DNA of 64,000 nucleotides from positions 226,942,043 through 227,006,042 of the forward strand of contig NC_061510.1 in the NCBI RefSeq assembly GCF_022539505.1, given 5' to 3'. Origin of the DNA: Lolium rigidum. Its lineage: Eukaryota; Streptophyta; Magnoliopsida; Poales; Poaceae. Of the stretch, positions 24,201 through 34,490 are shown piece after piece (the stretch's first letter is position 1; every line of letters starts with the position of its first letter). A program made the position numbers and the translations under genes. The notes beneath the pieces are model-generated. The model saw nothing but the letters and a program-made list of their open reading frames with translations. It was not told the origin of the DNA and did not search any database.

Positions 24201-25131
24201 AATAATGGGACCGGCGAGGACCCAGGGTCGGGGCATGCAACAAAGGGTGGGTGTTCGAGGTAGCGAAGGAACATGATTGGCTAGACCTTATACCGGGCCT
24301 CACACCGAAGGAAGTGTGGACGGGAAAGCTGCCGGTTGGCACCAAGGTTAAGATCTCTTATGGGTAAAGCAACACACCTGCTGCGAGTGTAAGAAGCGTG
24401 ACCTGTCACTCCCTGTTCCGGGATAAGGAACCGCGAACGCGGCCGGAAAGGAGCTCCATGAAGTTCTAGTAAACCGGTGAAGGCTGACGGACATAGCTCT
24501 TTGGAATAAAAACAATCTCTTGAAGAAATGTTTACCAAAACTTGCATTGGTATTAGACTTTACGGTCTAATATCGTAGCTAGTGCATTAAACACCTCTTA
24601 TCTATAATGAACTTGTTGAGTACGCTCGTACTCATACCACTCTTAAATCCCATGCTTAGATTGTCCGAATCGTGCGGAGGAGGACTACGACAACAATGAA
24701 GAAGCCGAGATCATCGGCTATGAAGAACCCGACCTCTGCGGAGGTATCGAGGGCGTAGACTACCTCATCGTCTACGGAACCGGGAGGCTTCCGGAGGAGA
24801 TCAAGCCTGAACATCTCGAGTAGTAGTAGAAGCCGAGCAGCCCGAACTCTTAGTATTTAGTCTGCTCAAAGAAATAAATGTATAACTTAATGAGACTCTT
24901 ATATTGTAAGCTAAGTTGGGTTCGCCTCGAACCCGGGGTATTCCTCTTAGGACCCAAGAGGAGCTCCGAGACAACATGTGTGTGATATTTGTAATAATAA
25001 ATGTATGAGTTATGGACCTGCTATGTTCGTTGTACTACTGCGAGGGATGTAATATTTGCGGAATGGTACTTCGTGAATGTTATATCAACGACGGCATACT
25101 ACAACATGCGGTGGTATGCAGGGTCACCACA
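21288..25131 (+). repeat. 5' LTR of the Met-primed element (3844 bp including a nested LTR fragment)
   Basis: TG...CA ends. It contains (CA)n-like microsatellite runs at about 21915-21931 and 22075-22132, a nested foreign LTR at 23280-23650, and a 62-63 bp tandem duplication (about 23984-24110, each unit holding GGTTGGCTGGGGAAGCC). No coding signal in 21300-23270; short open frames there are random. Confidence 0.7.
23280..23650 (+). repeat. Solo or truncated Gypsy LTR nested in the 3.8 kb LTR
   Basis: Starts TGACATGGGCATACCC, related in layout to the LTR at 31945 (TGATGTGGGCATTACCC). It has a TATA box (GCATATATAAAG at about 23421) and the promoter-downstream block typical of this group. It breaks off after CTACAATACG without the usual LTR end, so it is 3'-truncated. 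No target duplication was found. Confidence 0.65.
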
Positions 25132-25145
25132 GTTGGTATCAGAGC
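25132..25145 (+). promoter_or_regulatory. Primer binding site, initiator-Met tRNA type
   Basis: GTTGGTATCAGAGC directly after the LTR end at 25131. TGGTATCAGAGC is the standard site complementary to plant initiator-Met tRNA. Confidence 0.85.
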
Positions 25146-25347
25146 AAAAGCTTTGACCTTAGGTTGGAACCTAGTAAATGGGACCGAACGTTAGGAGTCA
25201 AATAGGACTAGTAAAGAATTCTCTAAAAATATGGTGTATATTCAATTGAGAATAACACAACCATATCTTTTAGTGCGATAATTCTTTATTATCTCTATTA
25301 TGATGCATTATTACTAATCTCATAATCTTTCTATTTCTACAGCCAAC

Positions 25348-26136
25348 ATGGCAAGTTCACGTCCCGGACGAAACGTGAAGGTGATGGATTCCATGCGAGT
25401 GAATACGAAGGAGGACTTGCGAGATATTCTACGAGCCATGTTACTTGAATTTGGGTGTGATCCCCGGATTCAAGTAAAGAAATACATGTACTATGATGGT
25501 ACTGTATTGGCCAAGTGTAGTGTAGGGCTACGACTTCCCGAATCTTTGGGAATGAGCGTAGTAATGCCGACGGGGAAGCCGAACTATGAACACAGCCTAC
25601 CATATAGCCGTTATGAGAGCCATAACCGATATTCGGGAGCATAAGACGAAAGAGCTTATGGGTTCCGAATTCACACACATTCCTCATATGGAGGAGGACG
25701 ATGATCCCATGCTGAACCATTTCAAATATGCCAAAAGCAAACCAGCAGAAGCAGCAAAATACATGGACAATAGCCGCAACTTATTATAATTGTTCTTTCG
25801 GTTGAACGCGTCATTTGGCGGGAGCAATTGATACAATGCTTGAGGAGTTTACTGAACCCAAGGAGGAGACAAAGGGGAAGGAACCTATGGAGAATGAGGT
25901 GCACACACCAGTCTACTCAGCTGGTGACTACATTAGTATAGATCCTCTTGAGCGTGAAGCTACACCTGTTACACCTGGGAACTATCTGGGAAGTTCCTAT
26001 GGGGGATATGAGGGTGGAGAGGAATCCGGAAACAATCAGCGTTCCGTGACTCCTATAGAGAACTCCACGGGTTGGTGTTGGGGGTCCGATACTGGAACTC
26101 ATAGTACCTCAGCGTATTATGACGGGGAGATGAATG
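25348..26136 (+). pseudogene. Unknown ORF of the Met-primed element, two frame changes
   Basis: Starts MASSRPGRNVKVMDSMRVN at 25348. Coding signal moves to a second frame at about 25590 (TAYHIAVMRAITDIREHKTK, then a DDDPMLNHF segment) and to a third at about 25815 (MLEEFTEPKEET, then a Gly/Ser/Thr-rich acidic tail). No zinc knuckle, protease or polymerase motif is seen. The protein is unlike canonical Gag; I recall similar unclassified ORFs in grass LTR elements but know no function. The Copia LTR boundary at 26137 removes the end. Confidence 0.5.
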
Positions 26137-26500
26137 TGTAGGATAACGTTGCATAGAAAACAAAAATTTTCCTACCGCGAACACGCAATCCAAGCCAAGA
26201 TGCAATCTAGAAGACGGTAGCAACGAGGGGTATCGAGTCTCACCCTTGAAGAGATTCCAAAGCCTACAAGATGAGGCTCTTGTTGCTGCGGTAGACGTTC
26301 ACTTGCCGCTTGCAAAAGCGCGTAGAAGATCTTGATCACGATCGGTTCCGGCGCCACGAACGGGCAGCACCTCCGTACTCGGTCACACGTTCGGTTGTTG
26401 ATGAAGACGACGTCCACCTCCCCGTTCCAGCGGGCAGCGGAAGTAGTAGCTCCTCTTGAATCCGACGAGCACGACGGCGTGGTGTCGGTGGCGGTGTAGA
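26137..26500 (-). repeat. Copia LTR fragment (BARE1/Angela/WIS-like), minus orientation, ends at assembly gap
   Basis: Starts TGTAGGATAACGTTGCATAG. On the minus strand this is the CTATGCAACGTT...ACA end typical of BARE1/Angela/WIS LTRs. The block to 26500 continues a GC-rich leader region of such LTRs and is cut by the N run. The five bases before it (gaatg) are the expected target duplication. Confidence 0.7.
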
Positions 26501-26600
26501 NNNNNNNNNNNNNNNNNNNNNNNNNNNNNNNNNNNNNNNNNNNNNNNNNNNNNNNNNNNNNNNNNNNNNNNNNNNNNNNNNNNNNNNNNNNNNNNNNNNN
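26501..26600. other. Assembly gap, exactly 100 N
   Basis: A run of exactly 100 N is a conventional placeholder for a gap of unknown size. It separates a minus-strand Copia LTR piece from a plus-strand Athila-type interior. The two sides may be joined wrongly or a large segment may be missing. Confidence 0.98.
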
Positions 26601-29313
26601 ACCTATACTACATGGTATTTTCCCGCCATTCCAAAGTAAATTGCTTGAGTGCTACCTTTAAACAATTCAAAATTTATCACCTCTGATTTGTGTCAATGTT
26701 TTATAGCTCATGAGGAAGTATGTGGTGTTTATCTTTCAATCTTGTTGGGCAACTTTCACCAATGGACTAGTGGCTTCATCCGCTTATCCAATAATTTTGC
26801 AAAAAGAGCTGGCAATGGGATTCCCAGTCCCAAATTAATTAACAAAAATAGACACTCCTCCATGGTATGTGATTGTTGGACGGCACCCGAAGGATTCGGT
26901 TAGCCACGGCTTGTGTAAGCAAAGGTTGGGAGGAGTGTCATCATAATAAAACTAAAATAAAAAGGCACTCCTTCATGGTATGAGATTGTTGGCAGGCACC
27001 CGAGGTTCGGTTAGCCATGGTTTGTGAAAGAAAGGTTGGAAGGAGTGCCATCCAAAAATAAAATAAAATGGGAGCCGCTCTTTGAAGGTTTGTCTGGCAA
27101 GGGGTTAGAGTACCCGCTACCATTCGTTGACAACAACATACACCTCTCATAACTTTATTTTTATGCTCTCTTTATGTTTTCAAAATAAAAGCTCTAGCAC
27201 AAATATAGCAATCGATGCTTTCCTCTTTGAAGGACCATTCTTTTACTTTTATTATTGAGTCAGTTCACCTATTTCTCTCCATCTCAAGAAGCAAACACTT
27301 GTGTGAACTGTGCATTGATTCTTACATATTTGCATATTGCATTTGTAATATTGCTTTGCATTGACAATTATCCATGAGATATACATGTTACAAGTTGAAA
27401 GCAACCGCTGAAACTTCATCTTCCTTTGTGTTGCTTCGATACCTTTACTTTGAATTATTACTTTATGAGTTAACTCTTATGCAAGACTTATTGATGCTTG
27501 TCTTGAAGTGCTATTCATGAAAAGTCTTTGCTTTATGATTCAGTTGTTTACCCATGTCATATACATTGTTTTGGTCGCTGCATTCACTACATATGCTTTA
27601 CAAATAGTATGATCAAGTTTATGATGGCATGTCACTCCAGAAATTATCTTTGTTATCGTTTTACCTGCTCGGGACGAGCGAGAACTAAGCTTGGGGATGC
27701 TTGATACGTCTCCGACGTATCGATAATTTCTTATGTTCTATGCCATATTATTGATGATACCTACATGTTTTATGCACACTTTATGTCATATTCGTGCATT
27801 TTCTGGAACTAACCTATTAACAAGATGCCGAAGTGCCAGTTCCTGTTTTCTGCTGTTTTTGGTTTCAGAAATCCTAGTAACGAAATATTCTCGGAATTGG
27901 ACGAAACGAAGACCCAGGGCCCTATTTTTCTACGGAGCTTCCAGAAGGCCGAAGAACACACGAAGTGGGGCCACGAGGTGGCCAGGCTATAGGGCGGCGC
28001 GGCCCAAGCCCTGGCCGCGCCGACCTATAGTGTGGGCCCCTCGTGACGCCCCTTGACCTGCCCTTCCGCCTACTTAAAGCCTCCGTCGCGAAACCCCTGA
28101 TGCGAAGAACCACGATACGGAAAACCTTCCAGAGCCGCCGCCATCGCGAAGCCAAGATCTGGGGGACAGGAGTCTCTGTTCCGGCAACCTGCCGGAGCGG
28201 GGAAGTGCCCCAGGAAGGCTTCTCCATCGACACCGCTGCCATCTCCACCGCCATCTTCATCACCGCTGCTGCTCCCATGAGGAGGGAGTAGTTCTCCATC
28301 GAGGCTCGGGGCTGTACCGGTAGCTATGTGGTTCATCTCTCTCCTATGTAGTTCAATACAATAATCTCATGAGCTGCCTTACATGATTGAGATTCATATG
28401 ATGATGCTTGTAATCTAGATGTCATTATGCTAGTCAAGTGAGTTTTACTTATGTGATCTCCGGAGACTCCTAGTCCCACGTGTGTAAAGGTGACGAGTGT
28501 GTGCACCGTGTGGGTCTCTTAGGCCATATTTCACAGAATACTTACTCAATGTTGAATGGCATAGTGAGGTGCTTATTTATATCTCTTTAAGATTGCAATA
28601 TGTTTTGTATCACAATTTATCTATGTGCTACTCTAGTGATGTGTTATTAAAGTAGTTTTATTCCTCCTGCATGTGTGCAAAGGTGACAGTGCGTGCACCG
28701 TGTTAGTACTTGGTTTATGCTATGATCATGATCTCTTGTAGATTGCGAAGTTAACTATTGCTATGATAATATTGATGAGATCTATTCCTCCTACATATGC
28801 ATGAAGGTGACAAGTGTGCATGCTATGCTAGTACTTGGTTTAGTCTTTTGATCTATCTTACACTAAAGGTTACTAAAATATGAGCATTATTGTGGAGCTT
28901 GTTAACTCCGGCATTGAGGGTTCGTGTAATCCTACGCAATGTGTTCATCATCCAACAAAAGGGTAGAGTATGCATTTATCTATTCTGTTATGTGATCAAT
29001 GTTGAGAGTGTCCACTAGTGAAAGTGTAATCCCTAGGCCTTGTTCCTAAATACTGCTATCGCTGCTTGTTTACTGGTTTTCATTGCGTTACTACTGCTAC
29101 ATTACTACTGCTTGTTTACTCGTCCCGGGAAAAGCACCGTTCGGTGCCGTTGCTACTACTTATTCATACCACCTGTATTTCACTATCTCTTCGCCGAACT
29201 AGTGCACCTATTAGGTGTGTTGGGGACACAAGAGACTTCTTGCTTTGTGGTTGCAGGGTTGCATGAGAGGGATATCTCTGACCTCTTCCTCCCTGAGTTC
29301 GATAAACCTTGGG
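26601..29313 (+). mobile_element. Sabrina/WHAM-like element, plus strand, 3' half
   Basis: 26601-27701 is untranslated interior that matches, in reverse, the stretch right of 36820 in copy B. It contains two imperfect inverted copies of a block with GGCACTCC...GGAGTGCC (about 26840-27055). A polypurine tract AAGCTTGGGGATGCT ends at 27701, and the 3' LTR starts TGATACGTCTCCGACGTATC at 27702. The LTR stops abruptly at 29313 inside its usual distal region (GATAAACCTTGGGT) without reaching a CA end. No coding sequence of the element is left. Confidence 0.82.
27702..29313 (+). repeat. 3' LTR of the plus-strand Sabrina/WHAM-like element, 3'-truncated
   Basis: The same LTR family as copies A and B, here about 1.61 kb. 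It carries the GC-rich leader block at about 27900-28290. It is followed immediately by an inverted piece of a related LTR. Confidence 0.8.
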
Positions 29314-30711
29314 TATGAAAGGGGGAATAGATCACAATCAATACTATCATAGTAATAGTTAACTTCATAATCTACAAGAGATTACAATCATAAACTACGC
29401 CAAGTACTACATCAATACTATCATAGTAGATAGTACATCAATACTATCTCTTGTGTCACCATCAAGCTACGAAAGGGGGAATAGATCACATCAATACTAT
29501 CATAGTAATAGTTAACTTCATAATCTACAAGAGATTACAATCATAAACTACGCCAAGTACTACATGATGCACACACTGTCACCATTACATCATGGAGGAG
29601 GAATAGAGTACTTTAATAACATCACTAGAGTAGCACATAGATTAATAGTGATATAAAGCACATTGCAATCATAAAGGAATATAAATAAGCACTTCACTAT
29701 GCTATTCTGAATTACTCTCGGGCAAGATAACGAACACTAATTCATCATGTAGGCAAACCTTAAAGATGTATTCCCAAGTACTAATAAACACCCCACGCTG
29801 TCACTGTGAGCATTCATAGGAGGTACTAACACACCACAATTTCATAGAGACATCCAACTCAAATCATAACTCAGTGAATAAGTATTCTATGAAATATAGC
29901 CTAAGAGACCCACACGGTGCACACACTGTCACCTTTACACACGTGGGACAAGGAGTCTCCGGAGATCACATAAGTAAAATCCACTTTAATAGCATAACGA
30001 CATCTAGATTACAAGCTCATCATATGGATCTCAATCATGTAAGGCAGCTCATGAGATCATTGTATTGAAGTACATAGGAGAGAGATTAACCACATAGCTA
30101 CCGGTAAAGCCCTCAGCCTCGGGGGAGAACTACTCCCTCCTCATCATAGGAGACAGCAGCGTCGATGGAGATGGCGGTGGTGTCGATGGAGATGCCTTCC
30201 GGGGGCACTTCCCCGTCCCGGCGGCGTGCCGGAACAGAGACTCCTGTCCCCCAGATCTTGGCTTCGCGATGGCGGCGGCTCTGGAAGGTTTCTCGTACCG
30301 TGGCTCTTCCGTATCGAAGATTTAGGTCAGGGGGCTTCTTATAGGCGAAGAGGCGGAGTCGGAAGGGCTACGGAGCCGCCAAACAATAGGGGGCGCCCCC
30401 CCCCCCTTGGGCCGCGCCGCCACCATGTGTGGGGCCCACCTGGCTCTCCTCTGGCCCTTTCCGGTGTTCTAGAAGCTTCGTGGAATTATAAGATGCTGGG
30501 TGTTGATTTCGTCCAATTCCGAGAATATTTCCTTACTAGGATTTCTGAAACCAAAAATAGCAGAAAACAGGAACTGGCACTTCGGCATCTCGTCAATAGG
30601 TTAGTTCCGGAAAACGCATAATAATGACATATAATGTGTATAAAACATGTGAGTATCATCATAAAAGTAGCATGGAACATAAGAAATTATAGATACGTTT
30701 GGGACGTATCA
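29314..30711 (-). repeat. Inverted LTR fragment of the same family, with an internal 154-bp tandem duplication
   Basis: Right end GATACGTTTGGGACGTATCA (to 30711) is the LTR start on the minus strand. Going left it reaches only mid-LTR before joining the plus-strand LTR at 29313/29314. At the junction side GAAAGGGGGAATAGATCACA starts at 29317 and again at 29471, giving a tandem duplication of 154 bp. Confidence 0.78.
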
Positions 30712-30892
30712 TCGGAGATCAGCCCGAGGCTCCGTGCCTTCTTCTCGTCGCGTTTTGTCATGATAGATGCAGTCCAGTCGCCTAGAGCATCTCTGGAGCA
30801 TCTCTCTTCGGTATGGCCGTGGCGGCCTTGGAGCCGGTAGCGCTCGTGGAGGCACTAGCTGCGGCAGCGGCGCTCTTCTTCTTGACCATCAT
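30712..30892 (-). pseudogene. Antisense gene of the Fatima-like element, 5' end
   Basis: On the minus strand a start at 30892 (MMVKKKSAAAAASASTSATG) opens an Ala/Ser/Lys-rich leader, then a frameshift and DWTASIMTKRDEKKARSLGL, cut at 30712 by the inverted LTR. The leader type matches the beginning of Gypsy antisense proteins. Upstream (30893-31020) is GA-rich 5' untranslated sequence. The rest of the gene lies at 21287-19330. Confidence 0.6.
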
Positions 30893-31944
30893 GGCAAGGT
30901 TCCTTAGGAACTATGGTGATTTGGGCGCGGCGGAGATAAGGGGGCAGTAGCAGCAGGATGCAAGAACGAGGGACGAAGAAGAAGATGGCAGGGGAGAGAT
31001 GAGTAAAATCTCTGGGTCCCCTTTATAAAGGAAAAAGTTACTCAAGATTTGGGCCGGTGGATTCATGTCGTATAAAATGGGTACAGATCTGGCTCAACAC
31101 GTGTCAAAACAATAAGCAAGCCAAAGGAATATTACCTGCACTACGCACAGAAATCCAGGAGACGCCTCGGTTAGAGCGCAATGTTCAGTCATTTCCAAAA
31201 CTACTGCTCGGGAAGGGGATGGGCCCGTTAGTTCACGTCCCATCAAACTCACTGATGCGGTTACAACATCATTGATGATGTGATCAAAGTTATCGACTCC
31301 CTTTGACGGAGCATCCGAATAAAAGTAACATCCGAATGAATCTATAACTTTAGGCTACTCGACTTGACTCTACGCACGGTTGCGAATATTCGTCCCTAGA
31401 CTCGAGGGCTACTCCCATCGGGAGCGCTGGACACGCACCCAATAAAAACAGGAAAATCATCGATAATCAAATGAATTCAAAAGGGAACGGACCCGAAGGT
31501 TCCACCAAATCCAGGATCGAGCCCGGGGACATGATTCTATGTAGGGTAACGTTGTTTTGCCATCGGCAGTTAACTAGCATCAATTTATCGAGTAAGACTG
31601 GGCTCGTTATTTGTATCCCTTACATATAATTTGTTGCGTGACTTCACCCGAAGTCTTAGAATACCCGATATACTATAAGTATCATATGATGAAGGAAGTT
31701 CAAAAAGCATCGACAGGAAAATCTTCGAGTGGTACAACTTGAGTCTACACACGGTTGTAAACATCCGTCCCTAGACTCGGGGGATATTCCCATCGGGAGC
31801 GCTGAAGGCGCACCCGATATCAAGTCATTTCGACTTCATAGTAAGCGTGAAGACTCAAGTTTCTTCGACTGATCAAGATATTCAGATGAAGACAATTATA
31901 GTCCCTGCCCGAAGCTTCGTTTCGGCCAGTCACTCGGGGGCTAC
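30893..31944 (+). other. Fatima-like 3' untranslated region with repeated purine tracts
   Basis: No gene. A motif CCCATCGGGAGCGCT followed by CGCACCC occurs at about 31413 and 31788. Tracts resembling the polypurine tract (CTCGAGGGCTAC, CTCGGGGGATAT, CTCGGGGGCTAC) lie at about 31400, 31777 and 31933; the last one directly precedes the LTR and is the working position. Confidence 0.6.
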
Positions 31945-32503
31945 TGATGTGGGCATTACCCTTCGGGTACCCAACATTAGTCTACCTCCCTTGGCCAACC
32001 TAGGGGCCCATGAAGATTGTACAAGACCAAGGTGGGCCCGTACATCGGTTGCAATGAAGGAGACCTACCAGGAGGCGAATTCTTGATGAACAAGGGAAGA
32101 AGGCATCGTTAAAGGAAAGATTAGGTTAGATCTCAATGTAACCTAGTCGAGTTCGGACAGGACTCTCGGGACCTGGCCTGCTATATAAAGGCAAGGGGAG
32201 GGCCTGCCGAACAAGAGAACAACAATACACAAAACCACCGCGCAACTTAGAGCACAAACCCTAGAATCCTTGCCTCTCGGCGAGTCGACCATAGCAGCCT
32301 ATCGACTACCCCATTGTAACCCGATATATTCAATAAATCAAGATCAGATAAGTAGGAAGTAAGGGATTTACCTCATCGAGGGCCCCGAACCTGGTTAAAT
32401 CTCTCTCTCCGTTTGTTTGGTATCTGATGCCTCGTCCTAGCCTGCAGGATTCCATCAACGCTAAGCCTCTCATGGTGGGCATTACCGAGGAGCTCCCTTG
32501 TCA
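31945..32503 (+). repeat. 3' LTR of the Fatima-like element (559 bp)
   Basis: Starts TGATGTGGGCATTACCC after the purine tract and ends CTCCCTTGTCA. TATA box CTATATAAAG at about 32181. The next base begins sequence homologous to 33453 onwards in the second NRPD1 fragment copy, which fixes the boundary independently. Confidence 0.82.
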
Positions 32504-33250
32504 ATCACTGAACACACTCTTAAATGCAATGATTGAAGATTTGATCATTGGTAGACTGTTCTGATTGAAATCGGATTGTTTATGAAAATTTGATAGATCA
32601 GCACAGTCCTGATAACACTTCAGTTTTGGTATGTAATTTGGGCTTAGCAATAGTTGTTTGACAAAAAATCCTCTTCGGCCTCATCCAATGCTAGATTAAC
32701 CTCATCAGCAAGTTTTCTCCTTGAGTAATGATCCAAAAACAAATAAAAAACTGAAAGAGAGACACTTAAGCCCCTAATGGTTAGGAATTCACATAGTATA
32801 TCATGAGCAGATGACACGAACTGAAGAGCCACAGATATTGTTTGAACATGGTAGAGAAAAGTCCATATGTATTACTTTGTAGCCAAAAAGCTTCGGAAGA
32901 GCAGGAAAGTACTTCACCATCTACGATCTATAACTTGGGATCAATACTAAAACTCATACCAGAAGGAAGCAACATGAAAGTTGTCCCGGTTGGAGGAACC
33001 AACTGGAATAAAAGGTCTTTTTGGTGGATTTTCAATTTTCCCACCTTTTTCACATTTTGCAAAGTGTTAGAACATGAATTTAAATAACTATGCATAATTT
33101 AAAATCTGGCAAAACTTTAAACATGAAAAATATTTTAATTTAGAAAGTAATACAAAATAATTTTATGTTTTCTAAATAAATGTTCTAACTAGCAAAAATA
33201 TTAACCTTTTGCCATTTTCAATTAAAAATGCATTAAATCATATGTTTCGC
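32504..33250 (-). pseudogene. NRPD1: NRPD1 (RNA polymerase IV largest subunit) fragment, copy 1
   Basis: On the minus strand, translated blocks match the Pol IV largest subunit: a leader block around LLPSGM.FSIDPKL (about 32990-32930), then CEFLTIRGLSVSLSVFYLF, YSRRKLADEVNLALDEAE (about 32790-32680), and KSSIIAFKSVF (about 32545-32510). It is broken off at 32504 by the LTR of the Fatima-like element. The upstream part (33010-33250) is AT-rich and looks intronic. Pol IV makes the precursors of 24-nt siRNAs that direct methylation of transposons. Frame changes near 32830 and 32640 and the partial extent make this a non-functional fragment. The assignment is from remembered family sequence. Confidence 0.7.
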
Positions 33251-33308
33251 ATAATTTTAAAATCTGGCAAAACTTTGAACATCTGCATTCTCAGTGAAGC
33301 AATTTGCC

Positions 33309-33931
33309 CTACCAACAATTGAATGCAGGAAGTTGAAGACCGACACATGCAGTTTGTTGCACAAGCTTCAGCATGCTACCCTTACTTCCTGCATTCATCA
33401 TCACTATCAATGAATTCTCTTTACTCGTATGTTGTTGAGCCATCTTAAGAAGATCACTGAAGACATTCTTAAATGGAATGATTGAAGATTTGATGAAATC
33501 AGATTGTTTATGAAAATTTGATAGATCAGCACAGTCACCATAACACTTCAGATTTGGTATGGAATTTTGGCTTAGTAATAGTTGTTTGACAAAAAAAGCA
33601 TCTTCGGCCTCATCCAATGCTAGATTAACCTCATCAGCAAGTTTTCTCCTTGAGTAATGATGCGAGAACAGATAAAAACCTGAAAGAGAGACACTTAAGC
33701 CCATCATGGTTAGGAATTCACATATTATATCCTGAGAAGATGACGGGAACTGAGGAGCCACATATACTGTTCGTACATGGCAGAGAAAAGGCCAGATGTG
33801 TTACTCTGTAGCCAAAAAGCTTTAGAGGAGCAGGAAAGTACATCACCGTGTATGATATGTAACTTGGGATCAATACTAAAATCCATACCAGAAGGAAGCA
33901 GCATGAAAGTAGTCCCGATAGGAGGAACCAA
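33309..33931 (-). pseudogene. NRPD1: NRPD1 fragment, copy 2
   Basis: The same region as copy 1, extending further toward the C-terminus. LLPSGMDFSIDPKLHIIHGD and NTSGLFSAMYEQY are read in one frame to about 33770. From 33761 a second frame gives CEFLTMMGLSVSLSGFYLF, YSRRKLADEVNLALDEAED, IPNLKCYGDCADL, and finally NSLIVMMNAGSKGSMLKLVQ and QTACVGLQLP. The GSKGS.LKLVQ..CVGLQ block is the Pol IV/V form of the conserved GAKGS region near the funnel of RNA polymerase largest subunits. A frameshift lies near 33765 and the coding stops after the LQLPA block, so only part of the gene is here. A gene fragment copied by a DNA transposon or segmental duplication is likely. Confidence 0.75.
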
Positions 33932-34155
33932 GTGGAATAGAAGGTTCTTTTTGGGGGATTTTCAATTTTCCCACCTTTTTCACATTTTGCAAAGTGTTAG
34001 AATATGAATTAAAATAACTTTTTCATAATTTAAAATCTAGCAAAACTTTAAACATGAAAAATATTTTCATTTAGAAAAATAATCCAAAATTATTTGATGT
34101 TTTCGAAAATAAATGTTCTAACTAGCCAAACTATTAACCTTTTTGCCATTTTTCT

Positions 34156-34490
34156 AACTAGCCACACTATTGAGCTGGTGGTAAGCAGATGAGGGAGAAA
34201 ACGAGCTGGTGGTTCCTCTTCGTGCCCAACTCCTACCGGGACTCCTCCGACAGCGTCTCCGTCATCGTGCATCTCACCGGCGGCTAGTAATCTAGTTCTC
34301 GTGCTGCTGTTGCACGTTGGGTTTGTGCCAGCAACCTGCTCGTCGCTCTTATCTTACTTTCATCTTCTATATGATGTGACCTAAAGTGGATCTATCTATG
34401 CTTGAATGCTATCTATGTTTTGTGTTGGCTGCTATTAGCGTGCATCATCTGTGACCATCCTTCCATTGAACTTATCAGTGATGTTCTAAA
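34156..34490. other. Unassigned sequence right of the NRPD1 duplication
   Basis: Contains a short open stretch (REKTSWWFLFVPNSYRDSSD, about 34190-34290) that I cannot assign; it may be a gene scrap. Nothing else is recognised. Confidence 0.3.

Larger units (their letters stand above)
21288..26136 (+). mobile_element. LTR retrotransposon with 3.8 kb 5' LTR and Met-tRNA primer site, 3' part missing
   Basis: The 5' LTR spans 21288-25131 (TGTAATATCCCAGG ... GGTCACCACA) and is followed by GTTGGTATCAGAGC, the initiator-Met tRNA primer site. A frameshifted ORF without recognisable gag motifs follows (25348-26141) and is cut at 26137 by a Copia LTR. The very long LTR and the TGTAATATCCC start recall Tekay/Del-group elements and their non-autonomous relatives; this is inference. 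It is inserted in the antisense gene of the Fatima-like element. The expected left target duplication is the five bases before 21288, ggaag. Confidence 0.72.
16381..32503 (+). mobile_element. Fatima-like Gypsy, gag-protease only, split by two insertion clusters
   Basis: Plus-strand gag and protease (16381-18167), untranslated sequence, a minus-strand gene (21287-19330), then, after 9.4 kb of younger insertions (21288-30711), the start of that minus-strand gene (30892-30712), a 3' untranslated region and the 3' LTR (31945-32503). Protease is followed directly by untranslated sequence without reverse transcriptase or integrase, so the element was non-autonomous. Its 5' LTR and gag start lie left of copy A, outside the window. 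The right end abuts an NRPD1 fragment at 32504. The name is by recollection of wheat Fatima-group elements and is tentative. Confidence 0.75.
32504..34155. repeat. Tandem segmental duplication of the NRPD1 fragment (offset about 950 bp)
   Basis: 32504-33250 and 33453-34155 align throughout, including AT-rich non-coding parts (for example TTCAATTTTCCCACCTTTTT at 33030 and 33960). Divergence is moderate, with many substitutions and small indels, so the duplication is not recent. Confidence 0.85.
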
